DNA of 64,000 nt from positions 868,001 through 932,000 of the forward strand of contig NZ_PISP01000001.1 of assembly GCF_002834295.1 (NCBI RefSeq). The letters are read 5' to 3'. Shown here piece by piece: positions 1-8,866 of this stretch (position 1 is the first letter of the stretch; every line of letters starts with the position of its first letter). Both the position numbers and the translations under genes were made by a program. The notes under the pieces are model-generated. The model was given only the letters and a program-made list of their open reading frames with translations. It was not told the origin of the DNA and searched no databases. The stretch comes from Rhodohalobacter barkolensis (GTDB taxonomy: Bacteria; Bacteroidota; Rhodothermia; Balneolales; Balneolaceae).

Positions 1-1
1 T

Positions 2-1753
2 GCTCACTCAGATAACATCTATTTGAATCGTAACCTTTTTGAACGTGTAGAAACACTATACAACGATATCGAATCTCTCTCTTTAAGTGATGAAGCTGAA
101 AAGCTATTATCCGACATTTACCGTGATTTTGTTCGGGCCGGTGCACAGCTTTCAGACTCAGAACAACAGCGTATGCGTGAGATTAATGAGCGAATGTCTT
201 CATTAACTACGGAATTTCAGGAAAAGCTTTTAGCAATGACTCGTGAACGGGCTGTAGTGGTTGATGATATTGATATGTTGGAAGGATTGAGTAACGATCG
301 TATTGCTGCTGCTAAAGAAGCCGCAGAACAGAGAGACCATGATGACAGTTATTTAATCAATATTTCCAATACTACGCGTCACCCCCTCCTCTCATCACTA
401 AGTAACAGAGAAATGAGAAAACAGATTTGGGAAGCATCTGCCTACCGTGGCCTTGGTGAAAATGGAGGAATTGATACTCGCCCAATTCTACTCGAAATTG
501 CAGAACTGCGCGCTGAGAGAGTTCAACTTCTTGGTTATGAAACGTATGCACACTACGCAATTGAACCTCAAACAGGCGAAACACCTGAACGTGTCTTAGA
601 ACTTCTCAAAGATTTAATTCCACCGGTTGTAACCAATAGCGAAGTGGAGGCTGAATTGATCCGTGAGTATATGCAGCAAGACGGTATTGAAGATGATCTT
701 CAACCCTGGGATTGGGAATACTATGCGGAAAAAGTTCGGCAGGAACGATATGACATTAACGATAACGAAGTCAGAGCTTATTTTGAACTGAACCGTGTTT
801 TGGACGACGGTGTTTTCTTTGCAATGGAAAAACTCTTCGGAATTACATTTGAAGAGCGATTTGATCTCCCGGTATATCATGAAGATGTAAGAGTATGGAA
901 TGTGATGGATGAAGACGGATCGCAAATCGGACTTTTCTATGGCGATTTCTTCAGTCGAGACTCAAAGAGAGGTGGTGCATGGATGAACTCATTTGTAGTT
1001 CAATCTCACTTGAAAGAAAAAAATCCTGTAGTCGTTAACGTTTTAAATATAACTCCACCGGCAGAAGGTGAACCCGCACTTGTAAGTTTTGATAATGTGA
1101 CGACTCTATTTCATGAAATGGGTCATGCCGTTCATGGACTATTTTCAGACGTAACCTACCCTTCCTTAGCCGGCACATCTGTACCAAGAGATTTTGTCGA
1201 ATTCCCTTCAACTTTCCAGGAAGATTGGGCAATACTTCCTGAAGTACTTGAGAATTATGCTAAACATCATGAAACCGGTGAACGGATTCCTCAGGATCTC
1301 TTAGACAAATTGATCGAAGCCAGAGAGTTCAATCAGGGATTCAATACCTACGAATATCTTGCCGCAACCTTAGTGGATATGGAGTGGCACCTCTTGGATC
1401 AATCCTCAATTCCATCAGATGTTGAAGCATTTGAACAGGCATCACTTGCAAAATATAACCTTGCAAATCCTGCTATTCCTCCAAGATATAAGTCAACGTA
1501 TTTTTCTCACATTTTTTCCGGAGGGTATGCGGCTAATTACTATGCCTATATTTGGAGTGAAATTCTAGCGGCTGATGCGTTTGCATTTATGAGTAATCAA
1601 GGTGGACTTACCCGGGATAACGGAAATCGATTCCGGGAGTATATTTTGTCTCAGGGCGGCAGTGAAGAAGCCATGGATCTGTATCGTAATTACAGGGGCG
1701 GAGAGCCGGATGTTCAACACTTACTCGAAAGGCGTGGACTTACTTCGAACTAG
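2..1753 (+). CDS. dcp: M3 family zinc oligopeptidase (Dcp-like), 5' truncated by window edge
   Basis: Zinc metallopeptidase that degrades oligopeptides, probably a peptidyl-dipeptidase. The frame is open to the left edge, so the N-terminal part lies outside; a TTG at 23 is an internal codon rather than the start. The zinc site HEMGH is encoded at nt 1112-1126, and the third ligand is the Glu of DFVEFPS about 25 residues later, the arrangement of family M3. The visible 583 residues cover the helical clamshell and catalytic core; full-length Dcp is about 680-710 residues, so perhaps 100 are missing. No signal peptide can be judged. It ends just before a terminator shared with the convergent kinase gene. 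M3 membership is clear; Dcp rather than PepF/OpdA rests on overall similarity of the sequence around the motif. Confidence 0.88.
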   Translation, partial: AHSDNIYLNRNLFERVETLYNDIESLSLSDEAEKLLSDIYRDFVRAGAQLSDSEQQRMREINERMSSLTTEFQEKLLAMTRERAVVVDDIDMLEGLSNDRIAAAKEAAEQRDHDDSYLINISNTTRHPLLSSLSNREMRKQIWEASAYRGLGENGGIDTRPILLEIAELRAERVQLLGYETYAHYAIEPQTGETPERVLELLKDLIPPVVTNSEVEAELIREYMQQDGIEDDLQPWDWEYYAEKVRQERYDINDNEVRAYFELNRVLDDGVFFAMEKLFGITFEERFDLPVYHEDVRVWNVMDEDGSQIGLFYGDFFSRDSKRGGAWMNSFVVQSHLKEKNPVVVNVLNITPPAEGEPALVSFDNVTTLFHEMGHAVHGLFSDVTYPSLAGTSVPRDFVEFPSTFQEDWAILPEVLENYAKHHETGERIPQDLLDKLIEAREFNQGFNTYEYLAATLVDMEWHLLDQSSIPSDVEAFEQASLAKYNLANPAIPPRYKSTYFSHIFSGGYAANYYAYIWSEILAADAFAFMSNQGGLTRDNGNRFREYILSQGGSEEAMDLYRNYRGGEPDVQHLLERRGLTSN

Positions 1754-1781
1754 GTCACTAGAACGTTTATATAAGTAAAAT

Positions 1782-1815
1782 AAAACCTCATCGGCATTCC
1801 CGATGGGGTTTTTTA
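1782..1815. terminator. Bidirectional rho-independent terminator
   Basis: The stem CCTCATCGG / CCGATGGGG with a five-base loop is followed by a T tract on the plus strand and preceded by an A-rich run that gives a T-rich tail on the minus strand. It lies between the convergent peptidase and histidine kinase genes and probably serves both. Confidence 0.85.
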
Positions 1816-4326
1816 TTTTTCAAGCTTAAATGAAAAGGTATAAGCAGTACCATCTGCAGGGTTTACACTCATTTCTGCATTCAACTGTCTATTCAGTGTT
1901 TTAATCAGGGTTAATCCAAGTGACGTTTCTCCCAGATTTTCGAATTCTCCGGGTAAACCGATTCCGTTGTCACTAATCTCGAGTTTTATATTCTGTTCTT
2001 TGTCCATTGATAAGGATGCGTTGAGTTTTGCCTCTCCTATAAATGATTTACCAAACGCGTGTTTATAGGCATTCGTAAAAATTTCATTTAATAAAAGTCC
2101 GCATGGAATCGCTTGAGTGATCGTAAACTCAACAGGTTCTAAATCTAATTGGATCTGAATTGGATAGGAATCCGTACGATGTGTTTTATCAATAACATCA
2201 ACAAGATCTTCGATATATTTTGCAAAGTTTATATTCGATAGAGTCTCATTTTGATAAAGCTTTTCATGAATCAATGCCATAGTGTTGATACGCATCTGGC
2301 TATCCTTTAAAGCTTCCTGAACATCGAGATTTTCAGTGCTATGAGACTGAAGATCCAATAAACCGGTAATCACGGCCAAATTGTTTTTTACACGATGATG
2401 TATTTCAGCAAGCAGTACCTCCTTCTCTTTTAAGGAGCTTTTTAGCTTTCCCTCTGCATTCTTCTGATCTGTGATGTCAACATATAAGCCGTAAATGGAA
2501 ATGGTTTTACCATCAACTTTAACAGGCACACCGTAGATTAGTACATCAACAATTTTTCCTGATTTCGTTTTACGAGACCCCATAACTTCAAAAGTTTCAG
2601 AGCTGTTCGATAGTTTTCTCGCAACATCCAGTTCTTCGTCAGGTGCAATTAAATCATCAATATTTAACCCTCTGATGTCGTCAATCTTATATTCGAAAAT
2701 TTCTTCAAAACTTTTGTTAACCATCTGCACTTCATTATGGTTATCAAGCATCGCTATACCAACCGGTGCATTCTGAAAAAGCTGCCTGAATAGCTCTTCA
2801 CTGTGCTTAAGTTCTTTTTGTTGTTCGTGCTGTTGACTAATATCACGGGCCATGGCTATTACCACATCCTTGCCAAAATACTTTCCGGGATTCAGTGTCA
2901 CCTCATTAGGAAAAATTTCTCCATTTTTTCGTTTACCCCACCACTCGAATCGCTGCATTTCTCCCTCGAGTGCCTTTTCAATAAAGCCAAAAGTTCTCTC
3001 TTTATTTACTTTTCCCGGAGCTGCAAGCAGCATTGGATCTTTACCAATTATTTCATCTCTATCGTATCCAAAAATTTCCTGTGCCGTTCGGTTTGCTTCT
3101 ATAAACTCACCATCGCTGTTGTGAATATAGATTGCGTCCCCTATAGAGTTAAACAGGTCTTTATAACTTTGGATCGAGTACTTGAGTTTTTTCTGAGCAT
3201 CCATCTGTTTTGTTTGATCGATTACAACTCCCATAATAGCAATACGATCATCAAGCATGATTTTAGAACCATAAATTTTGACAAAAATCTCAGATTCATT
3301 TTTGGATAAGGCCCTGGCATCCACCTCAAATGAGTCGATTTCTGAATTATGAAACCGTTCCCGGAGTGACTTCAATTTCCCGACATCATTTTTATGAATC
3401 AATTCAACAGGATCGATTGACTGAAAAAGCTCATTTTTGGTGTATCCGGAAATCTCACAAAACATCGGATTCACATATTTGAGTTTACCGTCTTGCAGCA
3501 AGTATACGCCCACAGTTGAAGCTTCACTCAAAACCCGAAAACGTTGCTCAGACTCTTTTAACTTATCTTCAGCATTTTTACGCTCAGTGATATCCTCAAT
3601 CAAAGAGTAGATGCTTAACAGTTTTCCACTTTGATCATAATTAGCAGAATTATGCCAAGTTGAATAGATTGTTTGTCCGTTTTCAAGAACCGTTTTAGAG
3701 TCAAAAGTAAAATAGTTATTGTAATTTAAAATCAGCTCATGGATCTTACTTTCAACAAAATCTCTGATATCTGGCTGTATAATACCGGTTTCGAAAAGTG
3801 ATTTCCCCATTACCTGTTCATAATTCCACTCAAAAAGAGACTCTGCTTTCGGTGACCAATCTCTGATATTTCCGCTTCTGCTCCACTCTATTGTTGCCAA
3901 TGGCAACCTCTCCCGTAAAGTATCAATTCTGGGCAGCTGATGTAGATTCTGTTCTACTTCGGGAAACTTATCAGAAATGTCATGCAGTACACAAAGTTGA
4001 ACATATTTCCCATCTCTCTTGAGTTGATGAAATGTGTATTGCACATAAAAAGAAGATCCGTCTTTTCTGTAGTGCTTCCATACTGCGGGAAGTTGTAAAT
4101 TATCTGATTTTAAAGCATCGCCATTTAAACCGGACACCGGCTCTCTATACTTCTCCCCTAAATCGGTAATTTTTTTGCTTAAGAACTCCTTTTTAGAAAA
4201 TCCGTATTTAGTTTGACATGCCCGGTTAACTTCCAGGATATCAAGGGTGTAATAGTCGTAAATAAGCATGCATTCATTTTCAAAAAAACCATCTTCGATG
4301 TGTTTTTCTTGAGCAGATATTCCCAT
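1813..4326 (-). CDS. Soluble multi-PAS sensor histidine kinase (HisKA_2/HWE type)
   Basis: Cytoplasmic signalling kinase with no transmembrane segment. Numbering from the TTG at 4356, five PAS-like modules are visible at about 25-130, 145-257, 270-388, 393-508 and 520-632. They are followed by the dimerisation/phosphoacceptor segment EIHHRVKNNL (651-660, phospho-His probably 654), the N box NEIFTNAYKHAF (757-768) and the G box DNGIGLP (796-802). HHRVKNN is the hallmark of the HisKA_2 class often found in blue-light or redox/energy sensors. No receiver domain or response regulator is adjacent, so its partner is unknown. I prefer the ATG at 4326 (837 aa), although an in-frame TTG at 4356 exists; neither has a clear ribosome site. 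Ligands or chromophores of the PAS domains cannot be read from the sequence, and no LOV-type Cys motif was recognised. Confidence 0.88.
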   Translation of the reverse strand: MGISAQEKHIEDGFFENECMLIYDYYTLDILEVNRACQTKYGFSKKEFLSKKITDLGEKYREPVSGLNGDALKSDNLQLPAVWKHYRKDGSSFYVQYTFHQLKRDGKYVQLCVLHDISDKFPEVEQNLHQLPRIDTLRERLPLATIEWSRSGNIRDWSPKAESLFEWNYEQVMGKSLFETGIIQPDIRDFVESKIHELILNYNNYFTFDSKTVLENGQTIYSTWHNSANYDQSGKLLSIYSLIEDITERKNAEDKLKESEQRFRVLSEASTVGVYLLQDGKLKYVNPMFCEISGYTKNELFQSIDPVELIHKNDVGKLKSLRERFHNSEIDSFEVDARALSKNESEIFVKIYGSKIMLDDRIAIMGVVIDQTKQMDAQKKLKYSIQSYKDLFNSIGDAIYIHNSDGEFIEANRTAQEIFGYDRDEIIGKDPMLLAAPGKVNKERTFGFIEKALEGEMQRFEWWGKRKNGEIFPNEVTLNPGKYFGKDVVIAMARDISQQHEQQKELKHSEELFRQLFQNAPVGIAMLDNHNEVQMVNKSFEEIFEYKIDDIRGLNIDDLIAPDEELDVARKLSNSSETFEVMGSRKTKSGKIVDVLIYGVPVKVDGKTISIYGLYVDITDQKNAEGKLKSSLKEKEVLLAEIHHRVKNNLAVITGLLDLQSHSTENLDVQEALKDSQMRINTMALIHEKLYQNETLSNINFAKYIEDLVDVIDKTHRTDSYPIQIQLDLEPVEFTITQAIPCGLLLNEIFTNAYKHAFGKSFIGEAKLNASLSMDKEQNIKLEISDNGIGLPGEFENLGETSLGLTLIKTLNRQLNAEMSVNPADGTAYTFSFKLEK

Positions 4327-4473
4327 TACAAATGATTTAGTTCTGCAGCATTCCAAATAAATCTGAATATAACTAATTCAATTAGAGATAACAGTTTAAA
4401 GGATTGTCAGGATTTTGTATTTTAAGGCTTCATATGTTAACGAATTAAACTTATTCCTCACAGATAAAATTTA

Positions 4474-6423
4474 ATGCCAGAAGAATTTATTACGCTCACC
4501 TTTCCTGACGGAGCAAAAAAAGAATTTAAAAAAGGAGTTTCAGGATTTGAAGTTGCTGAGAGCATTTCCAAAGGTTTAGCCCGCAATGCATTAAGTGTAA
4601 CATTTAATGGAACGATAAAAGATTTGGATGCACCTATTGAAGAAAGTGGTGCGATAGAAATTAATACCTGGGACTCGGAGGATGGTCAATATACATTTTG
4701 GCACTCTTCGGCACACCTTCTGGCTGAGGCTATTCAAGAACTCTACCCAGACGCAAAATTCGGCATCGGCCCTCCTATCGAAAATGGTTTTTACTACGAT
4801 ATCGATTTTGGAGATGAATCCTTTGGTCAGGACCATCTTTCGAAAGTTGAAGATAAGATGATCGAACTTGCCAGAAATAAATCTGAGTTCAAGCGTCGCG
4901 ATGTCTCAAAAGAAGAAGCTCTTGAGTTTTACAAAGAACGGGGTAACGAGTATAAAGTAGACCTGATTGAAGATCTTGAAGATGGAACCATTACATTTTA
5001 TGAGCAGGGTTCATTTACAGACCTTTGTAAAGGTCCGCATATTCCGGATACATCACTGATAAAGGCCGTTAAGCTGACCAATCTTGCAGGGGCTTATTGG
5101 AGAGGTGATGTTGACAGCAAGCAGTTGACCCGTATTTACGGTGTCTCTTTTCCTAAACAGAAACTATTAAAAGAGCACCTTGAACAGCTTGAGGAAGCTA
5201 AAAAGCGTGATCATAAAAAATTAGGGAAAGAGTTGGGCATTTATATGATGGACAGAATGGTCGGTTCCGGACTGCCTATGTGGCTTCCGAATGGTACTGT
5301 TCTCAGAAGAACTCTTGAAGCTTTTTTGCGGGAAGAACAGAAAAAACGGGGATATAAAGAAGTTATCACTCCTCATATAGCCAATATTGAGCTTTATGAA
5401 ACCTCTGGGCACTACCCCTATTACAAGGATTCTCAATTTGATCCAATGGAGGTTGATGATGAGAAGTACATGCTCAAACCAATGAACTGTCCGCATCATC
5501 ATAGAATTTATTCCAATGAATTACGCAGTTACCGGGATTTACCGCTCCGACTTGCAGAGTTCGGTTCAGTTTATAGATACGAACAGAGCGGTGAGCTGAA
5601 TGGACTTTCGCGCGTTCGTGGATTTACGCAGGACGATGCACACATCTACTGTACTCACGACCAATTAAAAGATGAAATTAAGAGTACGATTGAGCTGACA
5701 CAATTTGTGTTTTCCACATTTGGAATGCCTGTTGATATTCGTCTCTCTTTTCGAGATGATAATGACGAAAAGTATGGGGGAAATAACGAATATTGGGAAC
5801 GTGCGCAGCAGGAAATTAAAGAAGTTGCCGACGAAATGGATCTGGACTATAAGATTGCATTGGGAGAAGCCAGCTTTTATGGGCCAAAAATTGATTTCAT
5901 TATTCGTGATGCAATTGGCAGAAAGTGGCAGCTGGGAACCGTTCAGGTTGATTACGTGATGCCCGAAAGATTTGATTTGACTTACGTGGGATCAGATAAC
6001 AATAAACATAGACCGGTCATTATCCATCGTGCACCATTTGGATCCATGGAACGCTTTACAAGTATTTTGATTGAGCATTTTGCCGGGGATTTCCCGCTAT
6101 GGCTCTCTCCTCTTCAGGTAAAAGTCCTTCCAATTTCTGAAGATTTTAATGAGTATGCTGAGAAGTGTGTTAAGAAATTTGAAGATGCCGGAGTACGTGT
6201 AGAAATTGATACGCGTTCAGAAATGATTGGCGGTAAAATTAGGGATGCAGAAAATGCAAAAATTCCCTATATGTTAATAGTCGGAGCTAAAGAGCAGGAA
6301 GATGAATCTGTCTCCGTCAGAAGGCACAAAATGGGTGATATTGGAACGTTTTCACTCAATGATTTTTTTAATAGTGTGATGGAAGAGATTAACTCTAAAT
6401 CACTTACAACAAACCTTAATTAA
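4474..6423 (+). CDS. thrS: Threonyl-tRNA synthetase
   Basis: Class II aminoacyl-tRNA synthetase charging tRNA-Thr. At 649 aa it has the full bacterial layout: TGS domain (about 5-64), the editing/SAD domain with HSSAH at 77-81, the catalytic core with the zinc-binding Cys in MNCPHH, and a C-terminal anticodon-binding domain starting near the sequence SPLQVKVLPIS. First gene of the conserved thrS-infC-rpmI-rplT-pheST cluster. It is divergent from the PAS kinase, with about 145 nt between the starts available for promoters. No threonine-rich leader or operator resembling the E. coli thrS leader was recognised in that gap. Confidence 0.97.
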   Translation: MPEEFITLTFPDGAKKEFKKGVSGFEVAESISKGLARNALSVTFNGTIKDLDAPIEESGAIEINTWDSEDGQYTFWHSSAHLLAEAIQELYPDAKFGIGPPIENGFYYDIDFGDESFGQDHLSKVEDKMIELARNKSEFKRRDVSKEEALEFYKERGNEYKVDLIEDLEDGTITFYEQGSFTDLCKGPHIPDTSLIKAVKLTNLAGAYWRGDVDSKQLTRIYGVSFPKQKLLKEHLEQLEEAKKRDHKKLGKELGIYMMDRMVGSGLPMWLPNGTVLRRTLEAFLREEQKKRGYKEVITPHIANIELYETSGHYPYYKDSQFDPMEVDDEKYMLKPMNCPHHHRIYSNELRSYRDLPLRLAEFGSVYRYEQSGELNGLSRVRGFTQDDAHIYCTHDQLKDEIKSTIELTQFVFSTFGMPVDIRLSFRDDNDEKYGGNNEYWERAQQEIKEVADEMDLDYKIALGEASFYGPKIDFIIRDAIGRKWQLGTVQVDYVMPERFDLTYVGSDNNKHRPVIIHRAPFGSMERFTSILIEHFAGDFPLWLSPLQVKVLPISEDFNEYAEKCVKKFEDAGVRVEIDTRSEMIGGKIRDAENAKIPYMLIVGAKEQEDESVSVRRHKMGDIGTFSLNDFFNSVMEEINSKSLTTNLN

Positions 6424-6428
6424 AATAC

Positions 6429-6443
6429 AGAGGATTACTTATC
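6429..6443 (+). promoter_or_regulatory. Ribosome-binding site deciding the non-canonical infC start
   Basis: AGAGGA at 6429-6434 lies six bases before the ATC at 6441. Most genes of this window lack such a good match, and no ordinary start codon is available in frame, so this site fixes the likely start and suggests IF-3 autoregulation through start-codon discrimination. Confidence 0.65.
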
Positions 6444-6983
6444 GCAAGACCACGACCAACAAGAAGACCACGGAATGACGACAAACCGAGGGTTAATAAC
6501 GAAATTCGGGCATCAGAGGTCAGATTAATTAAACCTGATGAAGAGCACGAAATCGTTTCTGTACAAAAAGCCCTTCAAATTGCCGAGTCATTCAATATGG
6601 ACTTAGTAGAAGTTGCACCTAACGCCAAACCACCCGTTTGCAAGGTGATTGACTTTGGAAAGTTTATGTATGAAAAGAAGAAGAAGGAAAAGGAAGCGAA
6701 GAAAAAGCAACATACTATTCAAGTGAAAGAGTTGCGTTTCCGGCCTACTACTGATGATCATGACCTGGAATTTAAAACCCGTCACGCCAGAGAATTTTTA
6801 GAAGGCGGTGATAAAGTGAAAGCTACGGTTCAGTTTCGAGGACGTGATATGCTATATACAGAGCAGGGTGAAGAGCTGCTGAAAAATCTTGCTGAGGAAT
6901 TAAGTGATGTCAGTAAAATCGAATCCAATCCTACCATGGAAGGACGCAGAATGATTATGATCTTATCTCCTTCAAAAGATTAA
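6441..6983 (+). CDS. infC: Translation initiation factor IF-3, probable ATC start
   Basis: IF-3 binds the 30S subunit, blocks premature 50S joining and proofreads start codon choice. The first in-frame ATG is at 6597, but the conserved N-terminal domain clearly extends upstream (for example NNEIRASEVRLI, encoded around 6495-6530), and there is no upstream in-frame ATG, GTG or TTG before thrS ends. An ATC at 6441, preceded by AGAGGA at 6429-6434 with six bases of spacing, gives a 180-residue protein of normal family length. Rare AUU-type starts are the known device by which IF-3 represses its own translation in E. coli; AUC use here is my inference from the Shine-Dalgarno position. It sits 17 nt after thrS. 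Confidence 0.93.
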   Translation: MARPRPTRRPRNDDKPRVNNEIRASEVRLIKPDEEHEIVSVQKALQIAESFNMDLVEVAPNAKPPVCKVIDFGKFMYEKKKKEKEAKKKQHTIQVKELRFRPTTDDHDLEFKTRHAREFLEGGDKVKATVQFRGRDMLYTEQGEELLKNLAEELSDVSKIESNPTMEGRRMIMILSPSKD

Positions 6984-7055
6984 AGAAGTTCTTTTATCAG
7001 ACCGTAAACATTTTTATCTTTCTGTTCTTTATAATTTCAGACAATTACGCTAGTT

Positions 7056-7259
7056 ATGCCAAAAATGAAATCGAATAGTGGTGCGAAGAAGCGTTTTAAG
7101 GTTACCGGTTCCGGTAAAATTAAAAGAAAGAAAGCTTACAAGCGTCACATTCTCACAAAGAAATCACCTAAGCGGAAGAATAATCTCGGAAAGGATGCTT
7201 TGGTTCACAAAGCAGACGAAAGTTCTGTGAAAGATCTTCTCCCATACGGTGGAAAGTAA
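7056..7259 (+). CDS. rpmI: 50S ribosomal protein L35 (bL35)
   Basis: Small basic ribosomal protein of 67 aa with the typical opening [20 protein letters not shown] and Lys/Arg-rich body ending in LLPYGGK. It lies 72 nt after infC and 37 nt before rplT, the universal order. In E. coli L20 represses this operon through an rpmI leader pseudoknot; I could not identify such a structure in the 72-nt gap. Confidence 0.97.
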   Translation: MPKMKSNSGAKKRFKVTGSGKIKRKKAYKRHILTKKSPKRKNNLGKDALVHKADESSVKDLLPYGGK

Positions 7260-7296
7260 ATCAAATTAATTATTAACTCTTAAACGTTAAGTAAAA

Positions 7297-7644
7297 ATGC
7301 CACGATCAAGAAATTTGGTGGCTTCCCGTCGCCGTCGCCGGAAGATTTTAAATAAGGCGAAAGGCTATTGGGGCAGACGCAAAAACGTTTACACCGTTGC
7401 CAAGAATGCGGTAGAAAAAGGTCTTCAGTACCAATACCGCGACAGAAAGGTTCGTAAAAGAATGTTTCGTCGGCTTTGGATTACGCGTATAAATGCAGCT
7501 GCTCGATTAAACGGGACCACATATGCCAAGTTAATACACGGCATGAAGTCCAATAACATGGAAATTAATCGAAAAATGTTGGCCGATATCGCCGTTCGCG
7601 ATCCGGAAACATTCGCTGCTGTTGTCAAAGAAGCAGTTAAGTAA
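7297..7644 (+). CDS. rplT: 50S ribosomal protein L20 (bL20)
   Basis: Early-assembling 23S rRNA-binding protein of 115 aa with the characteristic N-terminal basic extension ([21 protein letters not shown]) and the globular part containing [13 protein letters not shown]. The length is normal. It is followed by a strong intrinsic terminator, so rplT closes the infC-rpmI-rplT transcription unit and pheS probably has its own promoter. Confidence 0.98.
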   Translation: MPRSRNLVASRRRRRKILNKAKGYWGRRKNVYTVAKNAVEKGLQYQYRDRKVRKRMFRRLWITRINAAARLNGTTYAKLIHGMKSNNMEINRKMLADIAVRDPETFAAVVKEAVK

Positions 7645-7662
7645 TTGCAATTTCATGTTTAT

Positions 7663-7698
7663 AGCCGGCAAATCTTCTGAGGTTTGCCGGCTTTTTTT
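7663..7698 (+). terminator. Rho-independent terminator after rplT
   Basis: Twelve-base stem AGCCGGCAAATC / GGTTTGCCGGCT (one G-T pair) with a six-base loop and eight T residues. It separates the ribosomal protein unit from pheS. Confidence 0.92.
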
Positions 7699-7773
7699 TA
7701 TCAATATTGCACTATCTTTATAAACATAATCCTTCAATACTCCTCACAGAGTCCTTAAACAGCTAAGTAAGGC

Positions 7774-8784
7774 ATGATCGAAAAAATTGAACTGATCAAA
7801 AAAGAGATAAAGAATTTTCAAATCACCAACGAGAAACAGTTGGAAGCTTTTCGCCTAGAGTTTCTCTCCAGAAATGGAAAAGTTCAGGAGATGTTTGGTA
7901 TGATGGGCAATGTGCCAAATGAAAAGAAAGCTGAAATGGGTAAGGCAATGAATAAGGTTAAAATCCTTGCTCAAGAAAAATTTGAAGATAGTAAAAGCAA
8001 TTTACAGTCAGCTTCGCGAAAGGAATTTGGTGCAAAAGATGATATTACCCTTCCTGTTGAACCTACCTACACCGGGTCTTTTCATCCGTTAACTCAGGCA
8101 TTGGACGAGATCAAACAGATTTTTTTACGCCTTGGATTCAATATTGCTGATGGACCTGAACTGGAAGATGATTTCCACAATTTCACAGCACTCAATTTTC
8201 CACCCGATCACCCTGCTCGAGATATGCAGGATACTTTTTTTGTCAGAAAATCAGATCAACCGGATGAACAGGACCTGGTACTGAGAACGCATACCTCCCC
8301 AGTTCAAATTCGTTTGATGAAAGATCAACAACCGCCACTTCGATCCATCATGCCTGGCCGTGTTTACCGAAATGAAGCGGTTACTGCGAAATCATATTTT
8401 CAATTTAATCAGGTTGAAGGTCTTTACGTAGATAAGAATGTTACCATGGGCGAGCTCATTGAAACTCTTGTGATGTTTGCCAAACTCATGTATGGAAGTG
8501 ATGTAAAATACAGGGTACGACCCTCCTTTTTTCCTTTTACAGAACCAAGCATTGAAATGGACGTTTGGTGGGAAAATGAAAAAGGCGGTCAATGGCTCGA
8601 AATATTAGGAGCCGGAATGGTCGATCCAAACGTTTTTGAAGCCGTAAATGTAGATCCGGAAATTTATACAGGATTTGCGTTCGGTATGGGAGTAGACCGT
8701 ATTGCAATGCTACGCTATGGAATTGATGATATCCGCTTGCTTTATGAAAATGACCTGAGATTTTTGAATCAATTCAAATCATAA
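7774..8784 (+). CDS. pheS: Phenylalanyl-tRNA synthetase alpha subunit
   Basis: Catalytic subunit of the alpha2-beta2 class II PheRS. Its 336 aa comprise an N-terminal coiled-coil tRNA-binding arm (about 1-90) and the catalytic core, with the class II motif 2 region (PGRVYRNEAVTAKSYFQFNQ), the substrate-pocket segment LRTHTSPVQIR and motif 3 in GFAFGMGVDRIAMLRYGI. The length is normal. Region 7699-7773 upstream shows no phenylalanine-rich leader peptide of the E. coli kind. pheT follows after 82 nt. Confidence 0.97.
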   Translation: MIEKIELIKKEIKNFQITNEKQLEAFRLEFLSRNGKVQEMFGMMGNVPNEKKAEMGKAMNKVKILAQEKFEDSKSNLQSASRKEFGAKDDITLPVEPTYTGSFHPLTQALDEIKQIFLRLGFNIADGPELEDDFHNFTALNFPPDHPARDMQDTFFVRKSDQPDEQDLVLRTHTSPVQIRLMKDQQPPLRSIMPGRVYRNEAVTAKSYFQFNQVEGLYVDKNVTMGELIETLVMFAKLMYGSDVKYRVRPSFFPFTEPSIEMDVWWENEKGGQWLEILGAGMVDPNVFEAVNVDPEIYTGFAFGMGVDRIAMLRYGIDDIRLLYENDLRFLNQFKS

Positions 8785-8866
8785 AATTAATTAACTGCAT
8801 CTAAATTATATAGTGGAGCAGTTTACTTAAATATTCAAGATTTACTAAATACCAACGTTTTTAAGC

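Noticed and set aside
2803-3309. 168-codon plus-strand ORF opposite the PAS kinase
   Set aside because: It is fully antisense to conserved PAS domains and has a composition expected of a shadow frame.
7699-7773. Phe-rich leader or attenuator before pheS
   Set aside because: No short ORF rich in Phe codons and no competing hairpin were found in the 75-nt gap.
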